The notes beneath the pieces were generated by a model. The model was not told the origin of the DNA. It did no database searches and saw only the letters and a program-made list of their open reading frames with translations. A DNA stretch of 64,000 bases from Isoptericola variabilis 225 (lineage in GTDB: Bacteria; Actinomycetota; Actinomycetes; Actinomycetales; Cellulomonadaceae): positions 2,356,001-2,420,000 of the forward strand of contig NC_015588.1 of assembly GCF_000215105.1 (NCBI RefSeq), read 5' to 3'. Position numbers and translations under genes: made by a program. This document shows positions 44,981-53,665 of the stretch, piece after piece (position 1 is the first letter of the stretch; every line of letters starts with the position of its first letter).

Positions 44981-46099
44981 TCAGGCGTGCACCGGCTGCT
45001 CGCGCCACGCGCGCGCGACCGTCGCCTGCCCGAGCACCCGCGTCCCGGCGTACACGACGGCGGACTGACCCGGCGCGACGCCGCGCAGCGGGCGGCCGGT
45101 GAGCCGGACCTCCAGGCCGGACGTGCCGTCGTCGGACATCGGGAGCGCCCGGACCTGCGCCGGCACGGGCGCGCCGTGGGCCCGCACCTGGAGCTCGGCG
45201 TCGGTCCACCCGCTCGGCGGCTGCGTGAACCAGACCGCGCCGCCGCCTGCGATGCGGTCGACCGAGAGCAGCTCGGCCGGGCCGACGACGACCGTGTTGG
45301 TGTCGGTCCGCACGTCGACGACGTAGCGCGCCCTGCCGTCGGGGGCCGGCCGGCCGAGGCCGAGGCCCTTGCGCTGGCCGACCGTGAACGCGTAGGCGCC
45401 GTCGTGCTCGCCGACGACGGTGCCCTCGGTGTCGACGACCGCGCCGGGCCGCGAGCCGAGCCGCGAGCGCAGGAAGCCGCGGGTGTCGCCGTCGGCGACG
45501 AAGCAGATGTCGTACGAGTCGGGCTTGGCGCTCACCGAGAGGCCGCGTCGCTCCGCCTCGGCGCGGACCTCGGCCTTCGACGCGAAGCCGCCGAGGGGGA
45601 ACATCGCGCGCTCGAGGCGCTCCGGGCCCATGACGGCGAGCACGTACGACTGGTCCTTGTCGGCGTTGGGCGAGCGGTGCAGCTCGCGCGTGCCGTCCTC
45701 ACGCGTGACGATCCGCGCGTAGTGGCCGGTGGCGACCGCGTCGAAACCGAGCGCGGTCGCCTTGTCGAGCAGCGCCTCGAACTTGATGTGCTCGTTGCAC
45801 CGCACGCACGGGTTGGGCGTGCGGCCCGCCTCGTACTCGGCCAGGAAGTCGGCGACGACGGTCTCCTCGAACCGCTCGGACAGGTCCCACACGTAGTACG
45901 GGATGCCGAGCACGTCGGCCGCGCGCCGCGCGTCGGACGCGTCCTCGATCGAGCAGCAGCCGCGCGAGCCCGTGCGGAACTGGTCGCGGTTGCGGCTCAG
46001 GGCCATGTGCACGCCGACGACGTCGTGGCCCGCCTCGACCGCGAGCGCCGCGGCCACCGCGGAGTCGACGCCGCCCGACATGGCGGCGAGGACCCTCAC
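44981..46099 (-). CDS. mnmA: tRNA-specific 2-thiouridylase
   Basis: 372 residues. Adds sulfur to U34 of tRNA for Lys, Glu and Gln. It has the PP-loop SGGVDS at residues 8-13 ([19 protein letters not shown]), the catalytic Cys101 in [17 protein letters not shown], and Cys200 in [17 protein letters not shown]. The C-terminal beta domain is intact. GTG 46099 overlaps the cysteine desulfurase stop by 4 bases, so sulfur donor and user are coupled. Confidence 0.97.
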   Translation of the reverse strand: MRVLAAMSGGVDSAVAAALAVEAGHDVVGVHMALSRNRDQFRTGSRGCCSIEDASDARRAADVLGIPYYVWDLSERFEETVVADFLAEYEAGRTPNPCVRCNEHIKFEALLDKATALGFDAVATGHYARIVTREDGTRELHRSPNADKDQSYVLAVMGPERLERAMFPLGGFASKAEVRAEAERRGLSVSAKPDSYDICFVADGDTRGFLRSRLGSRPGAVVDTEGTVVGEHDGAYAFTVGQRKGLGLGRPAPDGRARYVVDVRTDTNTVVVGPAELLSVDRIAGGGAVWFTQPPSGWTDAELQVRAHGAPVPAQVRALPMSDDGTSGLEVRLTGRPLRGVAPGQSAVVYAGTRVLGQATVARAWREQPVHA

Positions 46100-47355
46100 G
46101 CGGCACCGCCCGCGACGGCGCGCGGCGAGGCCAGGCCCGCCGCCCGCGCACGGTCCACGACCTGGGGCAGCACGGCGAGGAGCCGCTCGACGTCGGCGCG
46201 CGTCGACGTCGCGCCGAGCGAGAAGCGCAGCGCGCCGCGCGCCTCGACCTCCGGCACGCCCATGGCGAGCAGGACGTGGCTGGGCTGCGGCACGCCCGCC
46301 TGGCACGCGGACCCCGTGGAGGCCTGCACGCCCGCCGAGTCGAGCAGGTAGAGCAGCGAGTCGCCCTCGGCGCCCGGGAACGTGAAGTGGGCGTTGCCCG
46401 GCAGCCGGGCGGGGCTCGAGGCCGGCGTGCCCGACGACGGTGCCCCGGTCACGGCGGCCGGGTCCGGTCCGCGCAGCACGGCCTCGGGCGCGGCGCGGCG
46501 CACGCCCGCGACGAGCTCGTCGCGCAGGGCCGCCATGGTCGCGGCGCGCTCCTCGCGGTGCTCGACCGCCTCCGCCACGGCCGCGGCGAACGCGCGGATC
46601 GCGGGCACGTCGAGCGTGCCCGACCGGACGCCGCGCTCCTGGCCGCCGCCGTGCAGCACGGCCTCGAGCGGGAGGTCGCGGCGCGCGACGAGCGCGCCGA
46701 CGCCCACGGGTCCGCCGAGCTTGTGGCCCGTGAGGGTCAGCGCGTCGACGCCCGAGGCGGCGAAGTCGACCGGGACCTGCCCGACGGCCTGGACCGCGTC
46801 CGTGTGGACCGGGATCCCGTGCTGGTGCGCGAGGCGCACCACCTCGCGCACCGGCTGCAGCGTGCCCACCTCGTTGTTGGCCCACATGACCGACACGAGC
46901 GCGACCTCGTCGGCGTGCGCGGCGAGCTCGGCGCGCAGCGCGTCGAGGTCGAGCCGGCCGTCGCCGTCGACCGGGAGCAGGACGATCTCGGCGCCCGCGT
47001 GCCCCGCGAGCCAGAACGCCGGGTCGAGCACGGCGTGGTGCTCGACGGCGGAGACCAGCACCCGCGTGCGTCGCGGGTCGGTGCGGCGCCGGCCCCAGAA
47101 GACGCCCTTGATCGCGAGGTTGTCCGACTCGGTGCCGCCCGCGGTGAAGACCACCTCGCTCGGACGCGCGCCCAGCGCGGCCGCGACGGTCTCGCGCGAC
47201 TCCTCGACCGCGCGCCGGGCGGCCCGGCCCGCGGAGTGCAGCGACGACGCGTTGCCCGTCCGGCGGGCCTCGGCGACGAACGCCTCGAGCGCCGCGGGCG
47301 ACATGGGGGTCGTCGCGGCGTGGTCGAGGTAGGCGCCGGGGTCGGGGGCTGTCAC
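46096..47355 (-). CDS. Cysteine desulfurase (NifS/IscS family)
   Basis: PLP enzyme that takes sulfur from cysteine and passes it to MnmA and other acceptors. PLP Lys is in [15 protein letters not shown] (residue 212 with this start) and the sulfur-carrying Cys is in [16 protein letters not shown]. Start choice: the usual ATG at 47361 lies only 2 bases after a TAGACT box (47364-47369) and would not be transcribed. GTG 47355 lies 8 bases after it and gives [18 protein letters not shown], matching the family N-terminus, so I use 47355 (419 residues). If another promoter exists, 47361 (421 residues) is possible. Confidence 0.93.
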   Translation of the reverse strand: MTAPDPGAYLDHAATTPMSPAALEAFVAEARRTGNASSLHSAGRAARRAVEESRETVAAALGARPSEVVFTAGGTESDNLAIKGVFWGRRRTDPRRTRVLVSAVEHHAVLDPAFWLAGHAGAEIVLLPVDGDGRLDLDALRAELAAHADEVALVSVMWANNEVGTLQPVREVVRLAHQHGIPVHTDAVQAVGQVPVDFAASGVDALTLTGHKLGGPVGVGALVARRDLPLEAVLHGGGQERGVRSGTLDVPAIRAFAAAVAEAVEHREERAATMAALRDELVAGVRRAAPEAVLRGPDPAAVTGAPSSGTPASSPARLPGNAHFTFPGAEGDSLLYLLDSAGVQASTGSACQAGVPQPSHVLLAMGVPEVEARGALRFSLGATSTRADVERLLAVLPQVVDRARAAGLASPRAVAGGAA

Positions 47356-47363
47356 GGTCATCC

Positions 47364-47369
47364 AGTCTA
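47364..47369 (-). promoter_or_regulatory. -10 box of the cysteine desulfurase-mnmA operon
   Basis: TAGACT, same hexamer as at gatC, 8 bases before GTG 47355. Leaderless type; decides the start of the gene. Confidence 0.55.
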
Positions 47370-47405
47370 CGAACCGCGCGGGCGGGCCCGGGCGGCCGCC
47401 GGCGA

Positions 47406-47525
47406 TCAGCCGTGGTGGTGGTCCTCACCAGCCGTGGTCTCGAAGTCGCCCAGCACGTCGCCGATGACGTGGAGACGACCGTCGGCGACCCGGTAGTCCG
47501 CGCAGACCGTCTCGGCCCCGGGCAC
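47406..47525 (-). CDS. Possible small protein, 39 residues
   Basis: A short frame reading [20 protein letters not shown] and on to [11 protein letters not shown], between phoX and the cysteine desulfurase. Third codon positions are about 90% G or C, as in real genes here. The GTG lies 38 bases after the phoX stop. No clear ribosome binding site or known family is seen. It could be a small metal-binding (HHH tail) protein or a decayed remnant. Confidence 0.3.
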   Translation of the reverse strand: MPGAETVCADYRVADGRLHVIGDVLGDFETTAGEDHHHG

Positions 47526-47563
47526 GGGGCAGGACGACGTCCTGCCCCGCGCCCGGGACGAGC

Positions 47564-49780
47564 TCAGCCGCGGAGCTGCTCGCCCGGCTCGCCGCGCGTC
47601 GTCGAGAACGTGCGGCGCGAGACGTCACCGCGCGGGCCCGGGAACGGGCCGGGGCCCACGTGACGGCCGGACCGCTCGCCCGCCCCCGCCGGGTACACCT
47701 GGACGGTCGCCGGGCGCGGGCCGCGGAACGCGCCGGCCGGCACCTCCTCGCCCTCGGCCAGGTAGTCCGGGAAGTACGACTGCGGGGCGTCGTACGAGCC
47801 GTCCTCGCCCGGGTGCTGCACGTTGACGTAGACCATGGAGTCGCGCAGGTCGACGATCGGGCCGCACGTCTCCGCGCCGGCGGGCACGGAGAGGAACTGC
47901 TGGACGTGGCCGCGCTCGGGGCCCTCGAGCGGCACCTTGAACAGGGCGTCGCACTTGCGGATCGCCGACGGCTGGCCGTCGGTGGAGATCCACAGGTTGC
48001 CCTCGGTGTCGAACGCGAGGTTGTCCGGGCACGAGATGGGCGAGACCTTGTCGGCCGGGAAGCCCGAGAAGTAGGTCGTGCCGTTGACCGACGGGTCACC
48101 CGCGACGATGAGCAGGTTCCACGTGAACGTGCGCGCGGTCTGGTCGCCGCCGTCCTCGATGATCTCCACCACGTGGCCGTCGCGGTTGGCGTTGCGCGGG
48201 TTGGCCTCGTCGGCCGGCGCGTTGGTGCCCGTGCCGCGGTTCGAGTTGTTGGTGCACGCGACGTAGATGCGGCCCGTGTACGGGTTCGGCTCGACGTCCT
48301 CCGGGCGGTCCATCTTCGTGGCGCCGACCGCGTCGGCGGCGAGGCGCGTGAAGACGAGCACCTCCTCGACCGACATGCCCTCGACCTGCGACTCGCCGTC
48401 GAGCACGAGCGGCAGCCACTCGCCCGTGCCGTCGAACGCGCCGTCGGACGGCAGCGCGCCCGAGCCGTCGATCTCGCCGGGCGAGTCGCCCGTGAACCGC
48501 GCGACGAACAGGTCGCCGTCGCTGAGCAGCGTCTTGTTGAAGGCGCGCGCCTGCGCGCTGCTCCCCTCGCGCATGGCGTTGCGCGAGACGAACTTGTACA
48601 CGTAGTCGAAGCGCTCGTCGTCGCCCATGTAGACGACCGCACGCTTGTCCTTCGCGAGGATGACGTTCGCGCCCTCGTGCTTGAAGCGGCCGAGGGCCGT
48701 GTGCTTGACCGGCGCCGACGTGGGGTCGTACGGGTCGAGCTCGACGATCCAGCCGAAGCGGTGGTTCTCGTTCTCGTAGCCCGGGTTGTTCCCGTCGAAG
48801 CGCGGGTCGTCGAGCTCCCAGCCGTAGCTCGTCGGGCGGTTGGCGAGGCCGTAGCGCGCGTCGCGCGGGTCCTGCCCGTTGACCCGCAGGTACCCGTGGA
48901 AGTTCTCCTCGCCCGAGAGGACGGTGCCCCACGGCGTCGTGCCGCCCGCGCAGTTGTTGAGCGTGCCGAGCACGCGCGTGCCGGTCGGGTCCGCGACGGT
49001 CTTCATGAGGTCGGTGCCGGCGGCCGGGCCGTCGATGACGAACTCGGTGTCCATGTGGATGCGGCGGTTGACCGGGCTGATCCGCGAGTAGGTCCACGGG
49101 GTGCCCTCGCGCTTGCGGGTCACCTCGACGACGGACATGCCGTGGGCGGCGCGCTCGATCGCGCGGCGGGTGGCGGCGTCGTACGAGGCGTCGAACATGA
49201 TGCCCGGGTTGGTGTACTCGTGGTTGCTCACGAGCAGGCCGCGCGTGCCGCGGCGGGTCTCGACCATGCTCTGCAGCTGCGCCGGGTTGTCCGGGAGGAT
49301 GTCGAGGTAGTCGACGTTGTAGCCGAACTGGAGCTTCTGCTGCTCCGCCGACTGGGCGGCCGGGTCGAACGCGCGGCCGCCGGGCAGGATCGGGTCGCCC
49401 CAGCGGATGATGGTGGACCACTCGTAGCCCTCGGGCACCACGAGGGCGTCGACGTCGGCCGCCTGCGAGGCGATCGGCCCGAAGGCGAGACCCTTCGCGG
49501 TGGCCTTGCCGGGCTGCGCCGCCGCGGCAGGGGCACCGAGCACCTCGCCCCCGACGACGACCGCAGCCGCGGCGGCTGCCATGCCGCCGAGCATGACGCG
49601 GCGGCTCAGGGCGCGCGACGCGACGTCGCGGAAGTACTCGTTGAGGCTCTTGTTCGGGGCCGGGTGGGAGCACGCGTCCGCGCACTTCAGTCGGCACGTG
49701 ACGGGGCTGCGCTTGCCGCGCGCGTAGGAGGGCGTGGCCGCCAGCTCCAGCAGCGGGCGCGACTCGGGGGCGATCGTCAT
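47564..49780 (-). CDS. phoX: Tat-exported alkaline phosphatase PhoX family (DUF839)
   Basis: 738 residues. The twin-arginine signal is set deep in the N-terminus (ASRALSRRVMLGGMAAAAAA, residues about 53-72), typical of PhoX. The conserved starting block CRLKCADACSHPAPNKSLNE precedes it. Conserved segments include LVSNHEYTNPGIMF, LSGEENFHGYLRVNG and the Ca/Fe-site region PCPDNLAF-like (SPISCPDNLAFDTEGNLWIS). PhoX removes phosphate from organic esters outside the cell with Ca and Fe cofactors. The ATG at 49780 has GGAG upstream. A candidate PHO box lies further upstream. A single-gene unit. Confidence 0.93.
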   Translation of the reverse strand: MTIAPESRPLLELAATPSYARGKRSPVTCRLKCADACSHPAPNKSLNEYFRDVASRALSRRVMLGGMAAAAAAVVVGGEVLGAPAAAAQPGKATAKGLAFGPIASQAADVDALVVPEGYEWSTIIRWGDPILPGGRAFDPAAQSAEQQKLQFGYNVDYLDILPDNPAQLQSMVETRRGTRGLLVSNHEYTNPGIMFDASYDAATRRAIERAAHGMSVVEVTRKREGTPWTYSRISPVNRRIHMDTEFVIDGPAAGTDLMKTVADPTGTRVLGTLNNCAGGTTPWGTVLSGEENFHGYLRVNGQDPRDARYGLANRPTSYGWELDDPRFDGNNPGYENENHRFGWIVELDPYDPTSAPVKHTALGRFKHEGANVILAKDKRAVVYMGDDERFDYVYKFVSRNAMREGSSAQARAFNKTLLSDGDLFVARFTGDSPGEIDGSGALPSDGAFDGTGEWLPLVLDGESQVEGMSVEEVLVFTRLAADAVGATKMDRPEDVEPNPYTGRIYVACTNNSNRGTGTNAPADEANPRNANRDGHVVEIIEDGGDQTARTFTWNLLIVAGDPSVNGTTYFSGFPADKVSPISCPDNLAFDTEGNLWISTDGQPSAIRKCDALFKVPLEGPERGHVQQFLSVPAGAETCGPIVDLRDSMVYVNVQHPGEDGSYDAPQSYFPDYLAEGEEVPAGAFRGPRPATVQVYPAGAGERSGRHVGPGPFPGPRGDVSRRTFSTTRGEPGEQLRG

Positions 49781-49868
49781 CGGTTGCTCTCCAGGGTGAG
49801 ACCGGGGGGTGACGCGCCTGACGGTAGGGAGCCCCGGTGGCCGCGCGGGGTCCGGACACCGACGCCCG

Positions 49869-49886
49869 GGTAAACAACCGGTGACC
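49869..49886 (-). promoter_or_regulatory. Candidate PHO box upstream of phoX
   Basis: Two direct 7-base repeats on the minus strand, GGTCACC and GTTTACC, separated by 4 bases (11-base period), close to the actinobacterial PhoP consensus GTTCACC. A possible -10, TACCGT, is at 49821-49826; the distance of about 42 bases is larger than usual. Confidence 0.5.
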
Positions 49887-49893
49887 TGGTCGC

Positions 49894-50907
49894 TCAGCCG
49901 AGCGAGCCGACCCACTCGCTGGTGCCGTCGTCGAACGACTGCTCCTTCCAGATCGGCACCTCGGCCTTGAGCTCCTCGACGAGGTCGGCGACGCACGCGA
50001 ACGCGGCCCGCCGGTGCCCCGACGCGACCGCGGCCACCACCGCGACGTCGCCGATCGCCAGGTCGCCCGTGCGGTGCACGACGGCGGCACGCACCCGGTC
50101 GCCCGTCGCCTCCGCGGTGCGGTGCGCGACCCGCTCGGCCACCCCGCGCAGGACCGCGGCGGCGTCCGGGTGGGCCTCGTAGTGCAGGCGCGTGACCCCG
50201 CGGCCGTCGTCGTGGTCGCGGACGTACCCGGTGAAGGTCGCGACGGCGCCGCACGCGTCGTCGCGCACGGCGGCGGCGAGCTCGGCGAGCGCGTCCTCGA
50301 GCGGCGTGGAGACGACGTCCGCGCGCACGACGACGGCACGCGGCGCGTCCGCGCCCGTCGCCGAGGTCGGGTGGTCGCCGCCGCGCAGCTGCTCGACGGC
50401 GTGCGGCAGGACGTCGGCGAGCGCGTCGAGCCCGTCGACGACGCCGCCCACGGACCCGGGCAGGTTGACCACGAGCGTGCGTCCCGCGACCCCGGCGATC
50501 CCGCGCGACAGCGCCGCGGCGGGCACCGCCCGCTTGGCGGGGTCGACCGGCGTGGTCGAGCGCGAGCGGACGAGCTCCGCGACGCCGGGCGCCTCCCGGT
50601 CGACGACGGCGCGCGTCGCCTCGGGGGTGCGGTCGGTCGGGGCGAGCCCGGTGCCGCCGCTCGTGACGATCAGGTCCGGCGCGCGGTCGCCGCCCGGACC
50701 GCCCCCGAGCAGGGTCTCGAGCGCCGCGCGCACCGGTTCGCCGTCGGGCACCACGCGCACCGCGTCGACGGACCAGCCGCGTTCGGCGAACCACGCGGCG
50801 GCCGCCGGGCCCGAACGGTCCTCGTAGACGCCCGCCGCCGCGCGGTCCGACGCGACGACGACCGCGACGCGGTACGGGACCGGGGTGCCGCCGTCGGGCA
50901 CGCTCAC
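49894..50907 (-). CDS. MogA/MoaB-MoaE fusion, molybdenum cofactor synthesis
   Basis: 337 residues in two domains. Residues 1 to about 165 are a MogA/MoaB-type molybdopterin adenylyltransferase (RVAVVVASDRAAAGVYEDRS, LIVTSGGTGLAPTDRTPEAT, LVVNLPGSVGGV). Residues about 185-337 are MoaE, the catalytic subunit of molybdopterin synthase (GAVATFTGYVRDHDDGRGV, VPIWKEQSF with the catalytic Lys). The GTG at 50907 overlaps the moaC stop by 4 bases. One polypeptide thus performs the step that adds sulfur to the pterin and the adenylation step. moaD, moaA and moaB are not in the window. Confidence 0.9.
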   Translation of the reverse strand: MSVPDGGTPVPYRVAVVVASDRAAAGVYEDRSGPAAAAWFAERGWSVDAVRVVPDGEPVRAALETLLGGGPGGDRAPDLIVTSGGTGLAPTDRTPEATRAVVDREAPGVAELVRSRSTTPVDPAKRAVPAAALSRGIAGVAGRTLVVNLPGSVGGVVDGLDALADVLPHAVEQLRGGDHPTSATGADAPRAVVVRADVVSTPLEDALAELAAAVRDDACGAVATFTGYVRDHDDGRGVTRLHYEAHPDAAAVLRGVAERVAHRTAEATGDRVRAAVVHRTGDLAIGDVAVVAAVASGHRRAAFACVADLVEELKAEVPIWKEQSFDDGTSEWVGSLG

Positions 50908-51380
50908 GACGTCTCCCTCGACCAGTCGCCGGACTTCCCGCCCGACTTGGCGACGACCTGCACGTCGGTGAGGACGGCGGCCTTGTCGACGGCCTTGATC
51001 ATGTCGTAGAGCGTCAGGCCCGCGACGGTCACGGCCGTGAGCGCCTCCATCTCGACGCCGGTGCGGCCCGTGGTGCGGACGGTCGCGGTGATCTCGACGC
51101 GGTCGCCGGCCGGCACGACGTCGAGCTCGACACCCGACAGCGGCAGCGGGTGGCACAGCGGCACGAGGTCGGGCGTGCGCTTGGCGCCCATGATCCCCGC
51201 GATGCGCGCGGTCGCGATCGCCTCGCCCTTGGGCAGGTCACCCGCGGCGATCCGCTCGACGACGTCGGCGCGCGTGCGGAGTGTGGCCGTCGCGGTGGCC
51301 TCCCGCCTCGACACGTCCTTGGCCGTGACGTCGACCATGTGCGCGGCGCCGTCGGCGCGGTAGTGGGACAGGTCGCTCAT
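50904..51380 (-). CDS. moaC: Cyclic pyranopterin monophosphate synthase
   Basis: 158 residues, full length. Second step of molybdenum cofactor synthesis, giving cPMP. Family motifs: AHMVDVTAKDVSRREA, KRTPDLVPLCHPLPL, GRTGVEMEALTAVTVAGLTL and the C-terminal MIKAVDK with SGGKSG. ATG 51380 overlaps the stop of the upstream fusion gene by 4 bases. Confidence 0.96.
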   Translation of the reverse strand: MSDLSHYRADGAAHMVDVTAKDVSRREATATATLRTRADVVERIAAGDLPKGEAIATARIAGIMGAKRTPDLVPLCHPLPLSGVELDVVPAGDRVEITATVRTTGRTGVEMEALTAVTVAGLTLYDMIKAVDKAAVLTDVQVVAKSGGKSGDWSRETS

Positions 51381-53665
51381 CGGATCTCCCAGTAGTCGAC
51401 GTCGTCGCCGCGCTCGAGGCGCGCCACGCCCGGCGGGACGTGCACGAGGAGGGTCGCGGCGGCGAGGTGGCTGACGAGGTGCGAGCCGGGCCCGCCCACG
51501 AGGCGCACGCGGCCGGCGTCGTCGAGCATGCCGCGCCGCACCTGGTGCAGGGCGGGCGGCGAGTCGAGCGGCTCGGCGAGGCGGGCGCGGCCGCGCGGCC
51601 GGGCGGCCGGGACGGCGCCCGTGGCGCGGGCGAGGACCGGGCGCAGGAAGAGCTCGAACGACACGTAGGCGCTCACCGGGTTGCCCGGGAACGCGACGAG
51701 GGGCACGGTCCTCCCCTCCGCTCCCGAGTTGTCAGGCTCACGCCCGGGTATACCGGGGCCTGGGCCTGACAGCTCGGGCGGCGGCAGGGTCACGGTGCCC
51801 AGGCCCTGCGGGCCGCCAGGCTGGACGGCGACGTGGCCGAACCACGCGTCGTCGAACGTCTGGCGCACGACCTCGTACGCGCCCGCGGACACGCCTCCGG
51901 TCGTGACGACGAGCGCCACGTCGGCGGGGGCGTCCGCGAGCACGGCGCGCAGCGCGTCGGGCGAGTCGGGGACGACGCGCGTGGTGACGCGCGCGCCGGC
52001 CTGGGCGAGCGCCGCCGCGAGCGTGGCGCCGTTGGCGTCGTGGACCTGCGCCGGGCCGAGCGGCGCGCCCGCGGGCACGAGCTCCGACCCGGTCGAGACG
52101 AGCAGCACGTGCGGCGGCGGCGCGACGGCGACCTCCTCGACGCCCGCCGCGGCCAGCGCCCCGAGCTGGGCGGGGCCGAGCGGCGTGCCGGCACCGACCA
52201 CGACCTCGCCGGCCGCGACGTCGGACCCGGCGCGCCGCACGTACGTCCCGGGCGCGACGGGAACGGAGAACCGCACGGTCGAGTTGTCAGGGTCTCGTGA
52301 CCCTCCTGGGTCACCCGCTCCTGACAGCTCGGCGAAGGAGGAGGGCGAGGCGTCCTCGACGCGGACCACCGCGTCGGCCCCGGCCGGGATCGGCGCACCG
52401 GTCATGACGGGCGCGGCCGTGCCGGGCGCGAGCGGCGGCGGCTCGGTGCCGGCCGGCACGGGGGCCGCGACGGGCAGCGCGGCCGGTGCGTCCGGCGTCG
52501 CACCCGCGAGGTCCGCGGCCCGCACGGCGTACCCGTCCATCTGGGAGTTGTCGAAGCCGGGCAGCGCGACGGCGGCACGCGCGTCGCGCGCGAGGACGCG
52601 CGGCGGGAGCGCCGCGTCGGCCGCGGCCCGTGCGAGCAGGTCGGCGACGCGCACGGTCGCCGCCTCGCCTCCCGCGAGCCGGCCCGCCGCGAGCGCCGGC
52701 GCGACGAGCGACTCGACGGCCGCCGCATGCTCGGCGACCGACCGCCGCCCCGCTGTGGGCGTGATTTCTGGGGCTGCAGATCCGCCCGAACCAGGACGAT
52801 CCGGGCCAGAGATCACGCCCACAGCGGGGGACGGGGGCGTGGGGCCGAGGTCGTCGGCCTCGTCGTCGTGCTCGAGCAGGTCCTTGAGGAACGCGCTGCG
52901 CGGGGCCGCGAGCAGCTCGGCGGCGGGTCCCTGCTCGACGACGCGGCCGCCGTCGAGCACGACGACGTCGTCCGCGAGCGCACGCACGTCGGCGACGTCG
53001 TGCGTCACGACGACGGCGGTGACACCGTCGAGCACGCGGCGCAGGACCTCGCGCAGCTCGCGGGCGGAGGGGGCGTCGACGGCGGCGAACGGCTCGTCGA
53101 GCAGCAGCACGCGCGGCGACGCCGCGAGCGCCCGGGCGAGCGCGACCCGCTGCGCCTGCCCGCCCGAGAGCGCCCGGGCACGGCGGCGGGCCAGGTCGCG
53201 CGCGCCGACCGCGTCGAGCAGGTGGTCGGCGAACGTGCGCGCCTCGTGCCGCGACGCGCCCGCCGCGCGCGGGCCGAACATGACGTTGCCACGCACGGTC
53301 AGGTGGCCGAACAGGTCGGGCTGCTGGTCGAGCAGCCCGACGGCGCGCTGGCGGGGCGGTGACCAGAACGCGCGGCCGCCGGTGCCGACGTCGGACAGCA
53401 CGGTGTCACCGACCACGACGCGGGCGCGCGCCGGGGCGTGCAGCCCGGCGATCGTGCGCAGCACCGTCGACTTGCCCGCCCCGTTCGGGCCGAGCAGCGC
53501 GAGCGTGCGGCCCGGCGCCAGCTCGAGCGCGACGTCGAGCCCGCGCGGCGGGTCGGTGATCTCGACCACGAGCCCGGCGCCCGGGGCCGTCGCCGCGCCG
53601 GGCGGGGTGCGGTCGGTCGGTGCGCTGCGGGCCATCCGCCCAGCGTAGGGCGCCTGGTCAGCCAC
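51377..53665 (-). CDS. ModC-MoeA fusion: molybdate ABC ATPase plus molybdopterin molybdenumtransferase
   Basis: 762 residues. The N-terminal third is an ABC ATPase (Walker A LLGPNGAGKST, signature LSGGQAQRVALARALA, Walker B VLLLDEPFAAVD) without the TOBE domain of classical ModC. It is the ATPase partner of modB. The rest is MoeA (PGFDNSQMDGYAVRAADLAG, LLVSTGSELVPAG, LVVTTGGVSAGAYEV, VAFPGNPVSAYVSFE), which inserts molybdate into the cofactor. The linker is formed by an 82 bp palindrome. Two further palindromes are inserted in the MoeA part in frame. The GTG at 53665 overlaps modB by 8 bases; ATG 53635 is an alternative start. Uptake and insertion of molybdate are thus joined in one protein. 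Confidence 0.9.
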   Translation of the reverse strand: MADQAPYAGRMARSAPTDRTPPGAATAPGAGLVVEITDPPRGLDVALELAPGRTLALLGPNGAGKSTVLRTIAGLHAPARARVVVGDTVLSDVGTGGRAFWSPPRQRAVGLLDQQPDLFGHLTVRGNVMFGPRAAGASRHEARTFADHLLDAVGARDLARRRARALSGGQAQRVALARALAASPRVLLLDEPFAAVDAPSARELREVLRRVLDGVTAVVVTHDVADVRALADDVVVLDGGRVVEQGPAAELLAAPRSAFLKDLLEHDDEADDLGPTPPSPAVGVISGPDRPGSGGSAAPEITPTAGRRSVAEHAAAVESLVAPALAAGRLAGGEAATVRVADLLARAAADAALPPRVLARDARAAVALPGFDNSQMDGYAVRAADLAGATPDAPAALPVAAPVPAGTEPPPLAPGTAAPVMTGAPIPAGADAVVRVEDASPSSFAELSGAGDPGGSRDPDNSTVRFSVPVAPGTYVRRAGSDVAAGEVVVGAGTPLGPAQLGALAAAGVEEVAVAPPPHVLLVSTGSELVPAGAPLGPAQVHDANGATLAAALAQAGARVTTRVVPDSPDALRAVLADAPADVALVVTTGGVSAGAYEVVRQTFDDAWFGHVAVQPGGPQGLGTVTLPPPELSGPGPGIPGREPDNSGAEGRTVPLVAFPGNPVSAYVSFELFLRPVLARATGAVPAARPRGRARLAEPLDSPPALHQVRRGMLDDAGRVRLVGGPGSHLVSHLAAATLLVHVPPGVARLERGDDVDYWEIR
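51723..51778. repeat. 56 bp palindrome inside moeA, copy 1
   Basis: Arms 51723-51736 and 51765-51778 pair with one mismatch (CCCGAGTTGTCAGG and CCTGACAGCTCGGG). The centre contains GGGTATACC. On the coding strand it encodes PELSGPGPGIPGREPDNSG in frame, just before the conserved VAFPGNPVSAY of MoeA, a place where MoeA normally has a short loop. Confidence 0.85.
52280..52331. repeat. 52 bp palindrome inside moeA, copy 2 (diverged)
   Basis: Arms CGAGTTGTCAGG (52280-52291) and CCTGACAGCTCG (52320-52331) match the other copies. The interior differs and carries its own GTGACC/GGGTCAC stem. It is read in the same frame as the others (AELSGAGDPGGSRDPDNS). Confidence 0.8.
52748..52829. repeat. 82 bp palindrome at the ModC-MoeA junction
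   Basis: 24-base arms (52748-52771 and 52806-52829) complementary at 23 of 24 positions, with a 34-base loop. It encodes the linker AVGVISGPDRPGSGGSAAPE plus ITPTAG between the end of the ATPase domain and the MoeA start RRSVAEHAAAVESL. Confidence 0.85.
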
